DNA of 64,000 nt, taken from Erysipelotrichaceae bacterium UBA2227 (GTDB lineage: Bacteria > Bacillota_I > Bacilli_A > Erysipelotrichales > Erysipelotrichaceae). Where the stretch lies: NCBI GenBank assembly GCA_002348095.1, contig DDYT01000065.1, positions 102,304 through 166,303 on the forward strand. The letters run 5' to 3'. This document shows positions 39,833 through 48,555 of the stretch, one piece after another. Positions within the stretch are counted from its first letter, which is position 1; every line of letters begins with the position of its first letter. A program made the position numbers and the translations under genes. The notes below the pieces were generated by a model, which was given only the letters and a program-made list of their open reading frames with translations, was not told the DNA's origin and made no database searches.

Positions 39833-40678
39833 ATGGCAGAAATACTTGATGGCAAGTGGTTATCGTCCACGATCAGAGAAGAAATCAAAGAAAAAGTTAA
39901 GAAGTTGAAAGGTAAACGATTACCTAAGCTGGTAGTCGTGTTGGTAGGTGATGATCCTGCATCGCATACGTATGTCAATGCGAAGGAAAAAGCATGCAAA
40001 GAAGCAGGTTTTGTTTCCCAGGTTCATCGATTAAATGCAGATATTACAAACGATGAACTTTTATCACTGATCAAACAGTTGAATGAAGATGTGTCAGTAG
40101 ACGGTATTTTGGTTCAAATGCCGATACCCAAACATTTGGATAGCAAAGCAGTTATCTTAACCATCGATCCAGGCAAGGATGTGGATGGATTTCATCCCAT
40201 TAATGTGGGAAAGTTGCACAGCAATGAAAAGACATTTGTACCATGCACGCCTTTGGGAGTAATGAAATTGCTGGAAGCATACAACATTGATGTAACCGGA
40301 ATGAATACGGTCGTTTTAGGTCGCAGTCACTTGGTTGGTCGTCCTGTAGCTCAACTTCTGGTCAATGCGAATGCAACGGTCACGATCTGTCATTCACGTT
40401 CGAAGCATATTGATGAGATTTGTCGCAGAGCCGATTTGGTTGTTGCCGCTGTCGGTGTACCGCACTTCGTTAAGAAAGATTGGATTAAAAAAGGAGCTGT
40501 CGTTGTCGATGTAGGTATTCATCGGGATACCGAAGGCAAAATCATCGGTGATGTTGTATCGGAGGCAATGGAAGTAGCATCTTACATGACCCCGGTTCCC
40601 AAAGGTGTCGGTCCGATGACGATTGCTATGTTACTATCCAATACATGGGATGCTTTTGAGCAACACACGAAAGGATGA
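39833..40678 (+). CDS. folD: Methylenetetrahydrofolate dehydrogenase/cyclohydrolase FolD
   Basis: FolD interconverts 5,10-methylene-, methenyl- and 10-formyl-THF with NADP. The 281-residue protein has YVNAKEKACKEAGF (catalytic Lys region), GILVQMPIPKHLD, PGKDVDGFHPINVGKL and the nucleotide-binding GRSHLVGRPVAQLL. It complements Fhs. Its end overlaps the region of the next small gene, suggesting an operon folD-DUF951-ychF. Confidence 0.96.
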   Translation: MAEILDGKWLSSTIREEIKEKVKKLKGKRLPKLVVVLVGDDPASHTYVNAKEKACKEAGFVSQVHRLNADITNDELLSLIKQLNEDVSVDGILVQMPIPKHLDSKAVILTIDPGKDVDGFHPINVGKLHSNEKTFVPCTPLGVMKLLEAYNIDVTGMNTVVLGRSHLVGRPVAQLLVNANATVTICHSRSKHIDEICRRADLVVAAVGVPHFVKKDWIKKGAVVVDVGIHRDTEGKIIGDVVSEAMEVASYMTPVPKGVGPMTIAMLLSNTWDAFEQHTKG

Positions 40679-40683
40679 AGCTG

Positions 40684-40890
40684 ATGATAGAATACGATAT
40701 TGACGATATTATCGAGATGAAAAAAGAACATCCGTGCTATAAATCGAAACAGTGGAAAATCATTCGAATGGGAGCGGATATCAAAATTAAGTGTCTCGGT
40801 TGCGGTGCTGCAGTCATGTTTGATCGCAGTGATTTTGAGAAGAAACTGAAAAAGGTTATAAAAAGAGCGTCAACAGAAAGCAATGATTGA
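40684..40890 (+). CDS. DUF951 family small protein
   Basis: The product has 68 residues from ATG 40684, with the family pattern YDIDDIIEMKKEHPC followed by WKIIRMGADIKIKCLGCGAAVMFDR. Three Cys residues suggest possible metal binding. It is commonly encoded just upstream of ychF in Firmicutes; function unknown. A start at 40675 overlapping the folD stop is possible, but its ribosome site would be immediately adjacent; AAAGGA gives better spacing to 40684. Confidence 0.85.
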   Translation: MIEYDIDDIIEMKKEHPCYKSKQWKIIRMGADIKIKCLGCGAAVMFDRSDFEKKLKKVIKRASTESND

Positions 40891-40942
40891 AGTTTGCATG
40901 GTAATTGTGTAAACTATAGTGGTTGTTTGAAAGGATGATCTT

Positions 40943-42043
40943 ATGCCTCTAACTGCCGGAATCGTCGGATTACCGAATGTCGGTAAATCCACCTTGTTTA
41001 ATGCTATTACTCAATCTCAAGTCGAAGCAGCCAACTACCCCTTTGCGACCATTGCGCCGAACGTCGGTGTCGTTGAAGTACCGGATGACCGATTGGATTT
41101 TTTGGCTAAGCATTTTAATCCCAAAAAGATGATTCATACAACTTTTGAATTTACGGATATTGCCGGTCTGGTCAAAGGAGCCTCAAAGGGTGAAGGGCTG
41201 GGTAACCAGTTTCTTTCCCATATTCGCGAAGTCGATGCTATTTGTCATGTTGTCCGCTGTTTTGAAGACGATCAAATCATGCATGTTGAAGGTAAGGTCG
41301 ATGCGATTCGTGATATCGAAATTATTCACATCGAATTGGCCTTGGCAGATTTGTCAACAGTTGAAAACCGTATTGGCAAAGTCGAAAGAAAAGCGAAGAC
41401 CAATGACAAAGAAGCCATCATGGAGCTCGCTTTATTGAAACGATTGCAGCAATTGCTTCTGAATGGTCAGATGGCAAGAAGTATGGACATGACCGCAGAA
41501 GAAGCGCAGATCTTGAAGAGTTTTCACTTACTGACTGCGAAACCGGTCATCTATATTGCGAATATGTCTGATGAAGATGTTATCCGACCGGACTCAAATG
41601 AGCAGTACCGCAAAGTCGTCGAATATGCACAAGCTGAGAATAATCAAGTCATTCCCATTTGCGCAAAGATCGAAGAAGAGCTGGCAATGCTTGATAAAGA
41701 CGAAAAGTTGGCTTTTCTTCAAGAGTTAGGTATCGAACAATCGGGATTGGATAAAATCATCTGGTCAGCATATAAACTTCTTGGCTTATGTACCTTCTTT
41801 ACAGCCGGGCCACAGGAAGTCAGAGCTTGGACGTTTGTTCAAGGCACTAAAGCACCGGCGGCTGCCGGGATTATCCACTCTGATTTTCAACGGGGGTTCA
41901 TCAAGGCCGAAACATATTCGTTCACTGATTTTGCGACTTACAAGCTGGAATCCGCACTAAAAGAAGCCGGGAAATTGCGTATTGAAGGTAAAGAATATAT
42001 TGTTCAAGACGGAGATGTCCTTCATTTTCGGTTTAATGTCTGA
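40943..42043 (+). CDS. ychF: Ribosome-associated GTPase/ATPase YchF
   Basis: YchF is an OBG-type P-loop protein that prefers ATP and binds ribosomes. The 366-residue protein has [15 protein letters not shown] (G1), [20 protein letters not shown] (G3), NMSDED in place of the usual NKxD (G4-like, typical of YchF) and a C-terminal TGS domain ending [22 protein letters not shown] precedes the ATG. Confidence 0.96.
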   Translation: MPLTAGIVGLPNVGKSTLFNAITQSQVEAANYPFATIAPNVGVVEVPDDRLDFLAKHFNPKKMIHTTFEFTDIAGLVKGASKGEGLGNQFLSHIREVDAICHVVRCFEDDQIMHVEGKVDAIRDIEIIHIELALADLSTVENRIGKVERKAKTNDKEAIMELALLKRLQQLLLNGQMARSMDMTAEEAQILKSFHLLTAKPVIYIANMSDEDVIRPDSNEQYRKVVEYAQAENNQVIPICAKIEEELAMLDKDEKLAFLQELGIEQSGLDKIIWSAYKLLGLCTFFTAGPQEVRAWTFVQGTKAPAAAGIIHSDFQRGFIKAETYSFTDFATYKLESALKEAGKLRIEGKEYIVQDGDVLHFRFNV

Positions 42044-42107
42044 TGTCAGTGGATGAAGTTTTCAAAAATCTGTGCTAAAATGGTAGTACAGACAAGGAGG
42101 AATAATC

Positions 42108-42431
42108 ATGAAATTAATCTTAGCGATCGTTTCCAATGATGACAGTTCAAGCGTTTCTGCAGCTTTAACCAAAGAAAACTATTCTGTAACCCGATTGGCT
42201 ACGACCGGTGGATTTCTACGGTCGGGGAATACAACGATCATCGTAGGTACCGAGGATGACCGAGTGGAACATGCGATTGAACTGATTGGTAACGAAAGTA
42301 AGCGAAGAACGGAAATCGTACCCTCCACGGCATCGTATGATATCGGGCGATATGCTTCATTCCCTGTGGAAGTTCAGGTTGGAGGAGCGACGATTTTTGT
42401 CTTGGATATCGAACAGTTTGTTAAGTTATAA
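42108..42431 (+). CDS. darA: Cyclic-di-AMP receptor protein DarA/PstA
   Basis: This PII-like trimeric protein binds c-di-AMP. The 107-residue sequence matches the family: MKLILAIVSNDD, YSVTRLATTGGFLRSGNTT, GTEDDRVEHAIELI and FPVEVQVGGATIFVLDIEQF. The TTGGFL/GNTT loop and the PVEVQVGGAT strand form the ligand pocket in known members. A TAAAAT-like -10 and an AAGGAGG site precede it. Its output target is unknown in any species to my knowledge. Confidence 0.93.
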   Translation: MKLILAIVSNDDSSSVSAALTKENYSVTRLATTGGFLRSGNTTIIVGTEDDRVEHAIELIGNESKRRTEIVPSTASYDIGRYASFPVEVQVGGATIFVLDIEQFVKL

Positions 42432-42436
42432 TAATT

Positions 42437-42471
42437 AAAGGCGAATCTTATCAAATTCGCCTTTCTTTTTT
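42437..42471 (+). terminator. Terminator after darA (convergent gene end)
   Basis: AAAGGCGAAT (42437-42446) / ATTCGCCTTT (42455-42464), then CTTTTTT. The complementary strand also has Ts for the convergent gene ending at 42477. Confidence 0.88.
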
Positions 42472-42476
42472 ACTGT

Positions 42477-43253
42477 TTACTTCATGAAATCGAGGATAGC
42501 TTCTTCGATTTCTTTTTCTTGGAGTTTTTCGAGCAATAACAACAGAAATTCACATCGCTTCTCTTCATTTGCCCCATAGTTATCGCGACCCGGGAAGGTA
42601 TTATCCGCTTTTCCGGTGTAATACATGATATCACCATTATCAAGCAGAACGATCAGCCATCGAACACCGATATTGGTGATCATCAGTCCCATTAACTCGA
42701 GGGTATATCCTTTGTTTAAGACATAAAACTCGCTTTCATTGAGTAAAACTCCGTGGACAGACCGCAGCAAGTTAGCATTGGGGAATGTGTGATTAAAAAT
42801 CCATCGAACTTTTGGAGCCCTGCGGAAGACAACTTCGAGGAATTTCTCGTTTCTCTCACTAAGAATACCATAATCACAGTGAGCTATCGCAGCAAATGGT
42901 AGATCATCGTCTTCTTTGAATGTGGATAATGAATCATTGACGGATAAAACGTATTCGTGTTCGTTTGTGCGAATGACAGTCTCACTGGTCAAAGGGACAT
43001 CCATTTGTTTTGCGTAAACAAAACACCCTTTTTCTTCAAGTTCATTCTGACAAGTCAAAGAGGGAAAATCATTGCCTAGTTTCGTCATCAGATGTGTCTG
43101 CCAATGACGTTCTAAAAAGAGATTAACAAGAACGGATGTGGATCCGCCGATCTCATCAGAAACGATTGCTGACTGATAGGGAAGAAGGGTTGAGTGAGGC
43201 GTTGTAAAAATTTGCCTTTGAGCAAAAGTACCGAAAATTACAATGGATTTCAT
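42477..43253 (-). CDS. PfkB/ribokinase-like protein with degenerate active site
   Basis: The 258-residue protein looks like a PfkB carbohydrate kinase: IVIFGTFAQRQ at the start, a GGSTSVLVNLFLERHW glycine/helix motif near residue 42 and the THLMTKLGNDF strand. The anion-hole signature normally DTTGAGDAF is DNTFPGRDNYGANEE, and GVLLNESEFYVL replaces the usual N-x-x-E region with the NESE partly kept. It may be a pseudokinase or a divergent kinase. ATG 43253 has GGAGGCG upstream. It is divergent from the hydrogenase operon and head-on to replication. Confidence 0.72.
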   Translation of the reverse strand: MKSIVIFGTFAQRQIFTTPHSTLLPYQSAIVSDEIGGSTSVLVNLFLERHWQTHLMTKLGNDFPSLTCQNELEEKGCFVYAKQMDVPLTSETVIRTNEHEYVLSVNDSLSTFKEDDDLPFAAIAHCDYGILSERNEKFLEVVFRRAPKVRWIFNHTFPNANLLRSVHGVLLNESEFYVLNKGYTLELMGLMITNIGVRWLIVLLDNGDIMYYTGKADNTFPGRDNYGANEEKRCEFLLLLLEKLQEKEIEEAILDFMK

Positions 43254-43343
43254 AGGCGCCTCCTTGTAAATGTATGATAACATACCAAAAATCTTTTTTG
43301 TAAAAAATATGGAAAAATGTAACCGCTGCCATAAAATATTAAG

Positions 43344-43372
43344 TTGAATCCCTTTTGCCGGTGTGATATAAA
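43344..43372 (+). promoter_or_regulatory. Promoter of the hydrogenase operon
   Basis: TTGAAT (43344-43349), 17 nt spacer, TATAAA (43367-43372). The start would be near 43379. Confidence 0.65.
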
Positions 43373-43377
43373 TATAT

Positions 43378-43395
43378 ATGTGAAATAATTAACGA
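43378..43395. promoter_or_regulatory. Rex-box-like operator candidate at the hydrogenase start
   Basis: ATGTGAAATAATTAACGA matches the 18-base Rex consensus TTGTGAAWWWWTTCACAA at 15 positions and overlaps the predicted transcription start. Rex is an NADH-responsive repressor of fermentation genes in Firmicutes. No rex gene is in this window. The reading is inference. Confidence 0.45.
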
Positions 43396-43408
43396 AAGGT
43401 TGAATACA

Positions 43409-44902
43409 ATGGGTCTATTCGATCATGAAGCAAGGCAGTTTAAATTTGATGTTCTTCGGGAAGTTGCGGTGCATACTTATGAAAATACGCTGACTCCAAA
43501 CATTGAGGATGAGTTGGCGTATAAACTCATACCTACGACAAAGGCGGATTTCCGCTGTTGTGTCTATAAAGAAAGAGAAATTATCCGCCAACGTACACGG
43601 TTGGCTATCGGTAAATCACCGAACATCCGACGCAAGGAAGATATAAGGCCGAAGCAGATTGTTCAAGTGCTTGAGGCAGCTTGTGATGGGTGTACGATCA
43701 AAAAGATTCAAATCACCGATAACTGTCGTAAGTGCATGGCAAAAAGCTGTGTCAGTGCATGTAAGTTCGATGCGATTAAAATGGGGGCTGATCGAGCTGT
43801 GATCGATCACGACAAGTGTAAAGAGTGTGGCGCTTGTGTTAAGGTTTGCCCCTTTCACGCTATCGTAGAGACGACTCGACCATGCAAAGCATCTTGTGCA
43901 GTTGATGCTATCACCATGGATGAAAACGGGATTGCGCAAATCGATGAAGACAAGTGTATCAACTGTGCTGCCTGTCAGTCAGCTTGCCCGTTTGGTGCCA
44001 TTGAAGATACTTCTTGGATCGTTCCGGTCATTCAACTGATCAAACTTGATACCCCGATCATCGCGATGATAGCTCCTTCAATACAGGGGCAATTTGACTC
44101 AGCGACACTTGATCAAATAAAAGCAGGGATAAAGATGCTCGGATTCAGTGATGTGGCCGAAGTGGCTGTTGGTGCTGATGCTGTCGCATGGTATGAGAAG
44201 AATGAGCTAAAAGAAAAGATGGCTGAAGGCATTCCGATGACCACATCGTGCTGCCCGGCATTTTTGAATCTTGCGAGACAGCATTTTCCAACCGTCTATG
44301 AGAAGAATATGTCGACGATGGCATCACCAATAATTGTAATGGCCCGTATGCTTAAGAAAAAACATCCCCAAACCGGTATCGTCTTCATCGGGCCGTGCGT
44401 AGCAAAAAAACAAGAAGCAATGTCCGACGGGATGTTTCCGGATGTAGATTATGTACTGACCTATGAGGAAGTAGCAGCGATGCTTGTGGCAAAGCGGATT
44501 TATCTCAATGAAATAAAAGCAGAGGTTCGCGTAGAATCCAGTGTCTTCGGACGAAACTTTGCCTTTGGTTCGGGTGTTTCAAAAGCATTGGTTCAGGCGG
44601 CTGCGGAAGATGGCGGAATTGTGATTCGAAGTGAATATGCGGATGGCTGTTTGGAATGCAAGAAACAACTCATGATTATGAAAGCAGGAAGATTTACAGC
44701 AGATATACTTGAAGGGATGTCTTGTAAAGGCGGTTGCGGAAACGGACCGGCTATCATCGATAACTCAATCAAAGTGAAAGTCCGTTTCGATTTAGAAAAC
44801 GCTCCCTATAAAGGAAAAAAGATTGTTGATACAGTTACTAAATATGGATTCGATGAAACGGATATACACAGACATGCAGCAAAGGAGATAAAATCATGGT
44901 AA
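43409..44902 (+). CDS. Monomeric [FeFe] hydrogenase, group-B-like
   Basis: This is a 497-residue [FeFe] hydrogenase. The N-terminal part has several [4Fe-4S] motifs: CRKCMAKSCVSAC (Cys106-118), CKECGACVKVCP (137-147), CINCAACQSACP (183-193), plus Cys pairs at 92/95 and 159/163. H-cluster loops: L1 TSCCPAF (Cys281/282), L2 FIGPCVAKKQE (Cys330) and L3 MSCKGGCGNGP (Cys439/443). L2 IGPC rather than MPC and L3 GGCGNGP rather than GGCxxGGG indicate the group B type. The second L1 Cys (proton relay) is present. Maturases HydEFG are not in the window. ATG 43409 has AAAGG at 9 nt. Confidence 0.9.
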   Translation: MGLFDHEARQFKFDVLREVAVHTYENTLTPNIEDELAYKLIPTTKADFRCCVYKEREIIRQRTRLAIGKSPNIRRKEDIRPKQIVQVLEAACDGCTIKKIQITDNCRKCMAKSCVSACKFDAIKMGADRAVIDHDKCKECGACVKVCPFHAIVETTRPCKASCAVDAITMDENGIAQIDEDKCINCAACQSACPFGAIEDTSWIVPVIQLIKLDTPIIAMIAPSIQGQFDSATLDQIKAGIKMLGFSDVAEVAVGADAVAWYEKNELKEKMAEGIPMTTSCCPAFLNLARQHFPTVYEKNMSTMASPIIVMARMLKKKHPQTGIVFIGPCVAKKQEAMSDGMFPDVDYVLTYEEVAAMLVAKRIYLNEIKAEVRVESSVFGRNFAFGSGVSKALVQAAAEDGGIVIRSEYADGCLECKKQLMIMKAGRFTADILEGMSCKGGCGNGPAIIDNSIKVKVRFDLENAPYKGKKIVDTVTKYGFDETDIHRHAAKEIKSW

Positions 44903-45144
44903 CCATCGAGATATGTATCGGAAGTTCATGTTATGTCAGGGGAGCAAACAAAGTTGTTGAATGTGTCAATGCCTGGATAGAACAGTTTGAGTGGGAACAA
45001 CAGGTAAAAGTAAAAGGTGCCTTTTGCATGGGATTATGTTCACAGGGACTAGGTGTAAAAATCAACGGACAGCCCATCAGCGGATTAGGTCTGCATAATA
45101 TGGAGACGATATTACTGCCCTTGATCCGGCAGGCACTGGTGTGA
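44896..45144 (+). CDS. Thioredoxin-like [2Fe-2S] ferredoxin
   Basis: The 82-residue protein has the NuoE-type cluster motif: CIGSSC (Cys7, Cys12) and CMGLC (Cys x3 Cys) in the segment GAFCMGLCSQGLGVKINGQPI. It overlaps the hydrogenase by 7 nt and ends one base before the next gene. It is a likely electron carrier or relay between the two hydrogenase-like proteins. Confidence 0.9.
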   Translation: MVTIEICIGSSCYVRGANKVVECVNAWIEQFEWEQQVKVKGAFCMGLCSQGLGVKINGQPISGLGLHNMETILLPLIRQALV

Positions 45145-45145
45145 T

Positions 45146-46804
45146 ATGTCAATCATCGATCTTCAAGAAAAGAACTGCAAAAACTGCCATCACTGTGTTC
45201 GCAACTGCCCGGTCAAAGCCATCAGTTTCTCAACAGGGAAACCCGTCATTGTTGAAGAGGAATGTATCCTGTGCGGCAATTGTTATGTGATATGCCCGCA
45301 TCATGCCAAAAAGGTTAACAGCGATATCGACAGAGTCAAAGCGTGGTTCAACAGCAACGATCGGATTCATATCAGTTTGGCACCCAGTTTTATTGGACTG
45401 TTGCAATCCGAAACCCGAATGAAAGAAATGTTGCTTGAAATGGGTTTTACCAGCATCGAAGAGACAGCGATCGGTGCGGCGGAGGTCTCAGCACATTATC
45501 GGAAACTGTGCGGACAGGGACATATGAGCAATATCATTTCAACCTGCTGCCCTGTTGTGGTTAAGCTTATTCAAACAAGATTTCCTCAGCTGTTAAGTCA
45601 ATTAGCTCCGGTCATTTCGCCGATGCGAGCCTCAGGAAAACTGATAAAAGAAAAGTATCCGCAAGATAAAGTCGTTTTTATCGGCCCGTGCATCGCAAAA
45701 ATCGAGGAAGGAGTCAACTGCGAGGAGATCGATGCGGTATTGACCTTTGAAGATTTATTCGATTTTGCTCAGGTTGATAAGCAGGAATACTTTTCATCAT
45801 CCTTTTTCGGGGACATTGCGCGCAGTTACCCGGCAACCGGAGGAATTTTACAAACGATAAATGGCGGTCAGAAGAAATATCAGATGATGGCTGTGGATGG
45901 AATCGGTCCGGTGATTGACTGCCTCTTAGCTATTGTTGATCATCAGATCGAAGGTGTATTTATCGAAATGTCGGCGTGCACCGGTTCTTGTTTGGGAGGT
46001 CCGATGCTTAAAGGTGCGCAACAACGTCGGTGGAAGGCGCAGCAGATCTTGAGTGTAACAAGTCAGAATAATTACTGGCCGATGTATCAGATTCAGAGTG
46101 AATGTCATACACAATACCCTCAAATCCCTCTAAAACAACAAACATTCTCTTCTCAGCAAATCGGCCAGGTATTGCGCAGTCTTGGAAAAACAACGAAAGA
46201 GCATGAACTTAACTGCGGGGCATGCGGTTACGAGACCTGCAAAGCGAAAGCCATCGGCGTGCTTGAAGGCAAAGCAGATCCGCATCTGTGTTTGCCTTTT
46301 GCACTCGAACAGGCACAATCAATATCGAATCTGATTATCGAGCATACGCCCAACGGGATCATCGTTGTGAATGAACATGAAATGATCAAAGAAATCAACC
46401 CGGCTGCGCGGGAGTATTTGGATTGTGTCAATTATCCGGTCATCCATTGGCCGTTGGAAGCTATTTTGCCTAACGAAGAAATCTGTTCCGAATTGCGAAC
46501 TCTTGCGGAAGTACGATATTTTACCAAAGAATATCCGCATCTCAGCAAGACTTTTCATCATGCGTTGATTCCGATTCCTAAACAAAACATCAATGTCATC
46601 ATCCTGATGGATTTGACTGAAGAAAAGAATAAAGAACGGAAAATCAAAGAATATCGTCAGACTATCATGGACATCACACAAAAAGTTATTGATGAGCAAA
46701 TGAGAACCGTTCAGGAAATAGCGTCTTTGTTAGGCGAAACCACTGCGAAAAGCAAGATTGCATTAACACAGCTGAAGAAGACGGTTGAGGAAGAATCACA
46801 ATGA
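45146..46804 (+). CDS. Putative sensory [FeFe] hydrogenase with PAS domain (HydS-like)
   Basis: In the 552-residue protein, two [4Fe-4S] motifs lie at the N-terminus (CKNCHHCVRNCP, Cys11-21; CILCGNCYVICP, Cys40-50). An H-domain follows with L1 STCCP (Cys134/135), L2 FIGPCIAK (Cys182) and L3 SACTGSCLGGP (Cys278/282). Then comes a four-Cys Fe-S domain (CGACGYETC plus Cys382), a PAS domain (about 391-490, HTPNGIIVVNEHEMI) and a C-terminal coiled coil (about 491-550). This is the layout of the sensory HydS groups (C/D), thought to sense H2 or redox state rather than make H2. Its stop overlaps the SpoIIE-like gene by 4 nt. Confidence 0.88.
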   Translation: MSIIDLQEKNCKNCHHCVRNCPVKAISFSTGKPVIVEEECILCGNCYVICPHHAKKVNSDIDRVKAWFNSNDRIHISLAPSFIGLLQSETRMKEMLLEMGFTSIEETAIGAAEVSAHYRKLCGQGHMSNIISTCCPVVVKLIQTRFPQLLSQLAPVISPMRASGKLIKEKYPQDKVVFIGPCIAKIEEGVNCEEIDAVLTFEDLFDFAQVDKQEYFSSSFFGDIARSYPATGGILQTINGGQKKYQMMAVDGIGPVIDCLLAIVDHQIEGVFIEMSACTGSCLGGPMLKGAQQRRWKAQQILSVTSQNNYWPMYQIQSECHTQYPQIPLKQQTFSSQQIGQVLRSLGKTTKEHELNCGACGYETCKAKAIGVLEGKADPHLCLPFALEQAQSISNLIIEHTPNGIIVVNEHEMIKEINPAAREYLDCVNYPVIHWPLEAILPNEEICSELRTLAEVRYFTKEYPHLSKTFHHALIPIPKQNINVIILMDLTEEKNKERKIKEYRQTIMDITQKVIDEQMRTVQEIASLLGETTAKSKIALTQLKKTVEEESQ

Positions 46805-47979
46805 AAGTCGCTGTCGATGCATATTATCAATCCCTAAATAAGCACAATGAAGAACTATGCGGCGATCGGGTATCGGTCATTCATACATCTCACTCATTTA
46901 TTTGCGTTCTTGCTGATGGATTGGGAAGTGGTGTCAAAGCAAACATCTTGGCGACATTGACTTCGACCATACTGGCGGAAATGCTAAAAAACGGCATTGA
47001 ACTTCATGAAGCGGTCTATACACTGACATCAACCCTACCAACCTGTAAAGAACGACAGGTTGCTTACAGTACATTTTCGACGCTTCAGGTATTCAATAAC
47101 GGAGAAGCTGTACTGATTGAGTTTGATAATCCCAAAGCAATCATCTTGCGGAACGGTATAGAAGTCGAAGTCGCACGACACACGATACGAATACAGAATC
47201 GCATGGTCGTTGAAAGCCGTTTTAAATGCAAGCCTCAGGATGTGATCGTTTTGGTATCCGACGGTGTATTACACGCCGGACTGGGTACTATATTGAATTT
47301 CGGATGGAAACGTAAAGATGTTATTCAACATTTGCGATCAACAATGCGAAAGAATGATAAAGCACGGGATATTGGCGAAAATCTGATCATCGTGGTCAAC
47401 GACTTGTACCAGAACACCCCTATGGATGATTCGACCGTCGTTGTGGCCCGTATCGCTGATCGAACGAAAACTTTCGTTATGGTCGGCCCTCCCAAAGAAA
47501 CCAGTGATGACGATCAAACCGTAATGCAATTGTTGTCGGCTGATGGCAAGAAGATTGTCTGTGGCGGCACAACAGCACAAATCGTTGCCCGTTTCTTAAA
47601 AGAAGATATCCGAATAGATGAAAATATTTCGCTCAACAGCGACTTGCCACCCATGGCGATGATCAAAGGGATCGATTTGGTCACCGAAGGTGTTTTGACG
47701 CTGGGACGGGTTGTTGACCTTCTGGTAGACTGCGTTTCGTCCAAACAGCAATTGGATCACCTCTGCTCAATCGAGGCGAAGGACGGCGCTGTCAAGATGG
47801 TCCAAATGTTGCTGTCAGAGTGCTCCGAAATCGTCTTTCTCGCCGGCCTTGCGGATAACCCGGCACACAGTCAGGTGGCTTACTCACCTTTATCGTTACG
47901 ATTTAAAGTCCGATTGATTGAGCGTATTGCTGAGCATTTGCGAAGCCTTGGGAAAATCGTTTCCGTCGTACAATGTTAG
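46801..47979 (+). CDS. SpoIIE-type PP2C serine phosphatase
   Basis: This is a 392-residue PPM/PP2C phosphatase. Metal-binding motifs: VLADGLGSGVKAN (DG-x-GxG), VLVSDGVLHAGLG and MDDSTVVVARI. The C-terminal about 150 residues (from KTFVMVGPPKE) form an extra domain I cannot name, with a CGGTTAQIVARFL motif also found in SpoIIE-like proteins linked to hydrogenases. It overlaps HydS (ATGA), so the pair is likely one signalling module: H2/redox sensed by HydS, output by dephosphorylating a partner. No anti-sigma/anti-anti-sigma gene is adjacent. Confidence 0.87.
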   Translation: MKVAVDAYYQSLNKHNEELCGDRVSVIHTSHSFICVLADGLGSGVKANILATLTSTILAEMLKNGIELHEAVYTLTSTLPTCKERQVAYSTFSTLQVFNNGEAVLIEFDNPKAIILRNGIEVEVARHTIRIQNRMVVESRFKCKPQDVIVLVSDGVLHAGLGTILNFGWKRKDVIQHLRSTMRKNDKARDIGENLIIVVNDLYQNTPMDDSTVVVARIADRTKTFVMVGPPKETSDDDQTVMQLLSADGKKIVCGGTTAQIVARFLKEDIRIDENISLNSDLPPMAMIKGIDLVTEGVLTLGRVVDLLVDCVSSKQQLDHLCSIEAKDGAVKMVQMLLSECSEIVFLAGLADNPAHSQVAYSPLSLRFKVRLIERIAEHLRSLGKIVSVVQC

Positions 47980-48005
47980 TCTGCCTATGGCAGGCTTTTC
48001 CTTTG
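47978..48005 (+). terminator. Possible terminator of the hydrogenase operon
   Basis: CTGCC-tat-GGCAG followed by GCTTTTCCTTT just after the phosphatase stop. The stem is short and the T-tract interrupted. A TATAAT for ispF follows at 48037-48042. Confidence 0.5.
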
Positions 48006-48072
48006 GTTGCGTAGTGTGAAAAAAATCTGAAAATGATATAATGGGATTGAACCGAATGGACGGGGTGATTTT

Positions 48073-48555
48073 GTGCGTATCGGGCAATCCACGGATATAC
48101 ATGCATTTACAGAGGGCAGACCTCTGATTTTAGGCGGTGTAGAGATTGAACATTCCATGGGTTTGTTGGGGCATTCGGATGCGGATGTGCTTCTGCATGC
48201 AATCAGCGAATCGATCATCGGTGCGTTGGGACTTGGGGATATCGGCAAACATTTTCCGGATACTGACCCATCATATCAAGGGATATCTTCATTGATCCTA
48301 TTGGAAAAGACAGCAGAGTTGATGGATCAGCAAGGCTATCAGCTGGTTAATCTTGACAGCCTGATTTTGATTGAAAAACCCAGAATAGCCCCTTATATTC
48401 AAGAAATGAAAGCAAATATTGCAAAAGCATTACACTGTAATGATTCACAAATCAACGTGAAGGCAACCCGTGGTGAAAAATTGGGATTTATCGGACGTCA
48501 GGAAGGTGTGATGGCGCAGGCTGTCGTATTATTAGAGAGGAAATCAGTAAAATGA
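48073..48555 (+). CDS. ispF: 2-C-methyl-D-erythritol 2,4-cyclodiphosphate synthase
   Basis: IspF makes the cyclodiphosphate of the non-mevalonate isoprenoid pathway. At 160 residues the length is normal. Metal-binding motif D-x-H ([10 protein letters not shown]), then [23 protein letters not shown] and the C-terminal [20 protein letters not shown] start (48073) with GGGGTGA upstream. It overlaps gltX by 4 nt. Confidence 0.95.
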   Translation: MRIGQSTDIHAFTEGRPLILGGVEIEHSMGLLGHSDADVLLHAISESIIGALGLGDIGKHFPDTDPSYQGISSLILLEKTAELMDQQGYQLVNLDSLILIEKPRIAPYIQEMKANIAKALHCNDSQINVKATRGEKLGFIGRQEGVMAQAVVLLERKSVK

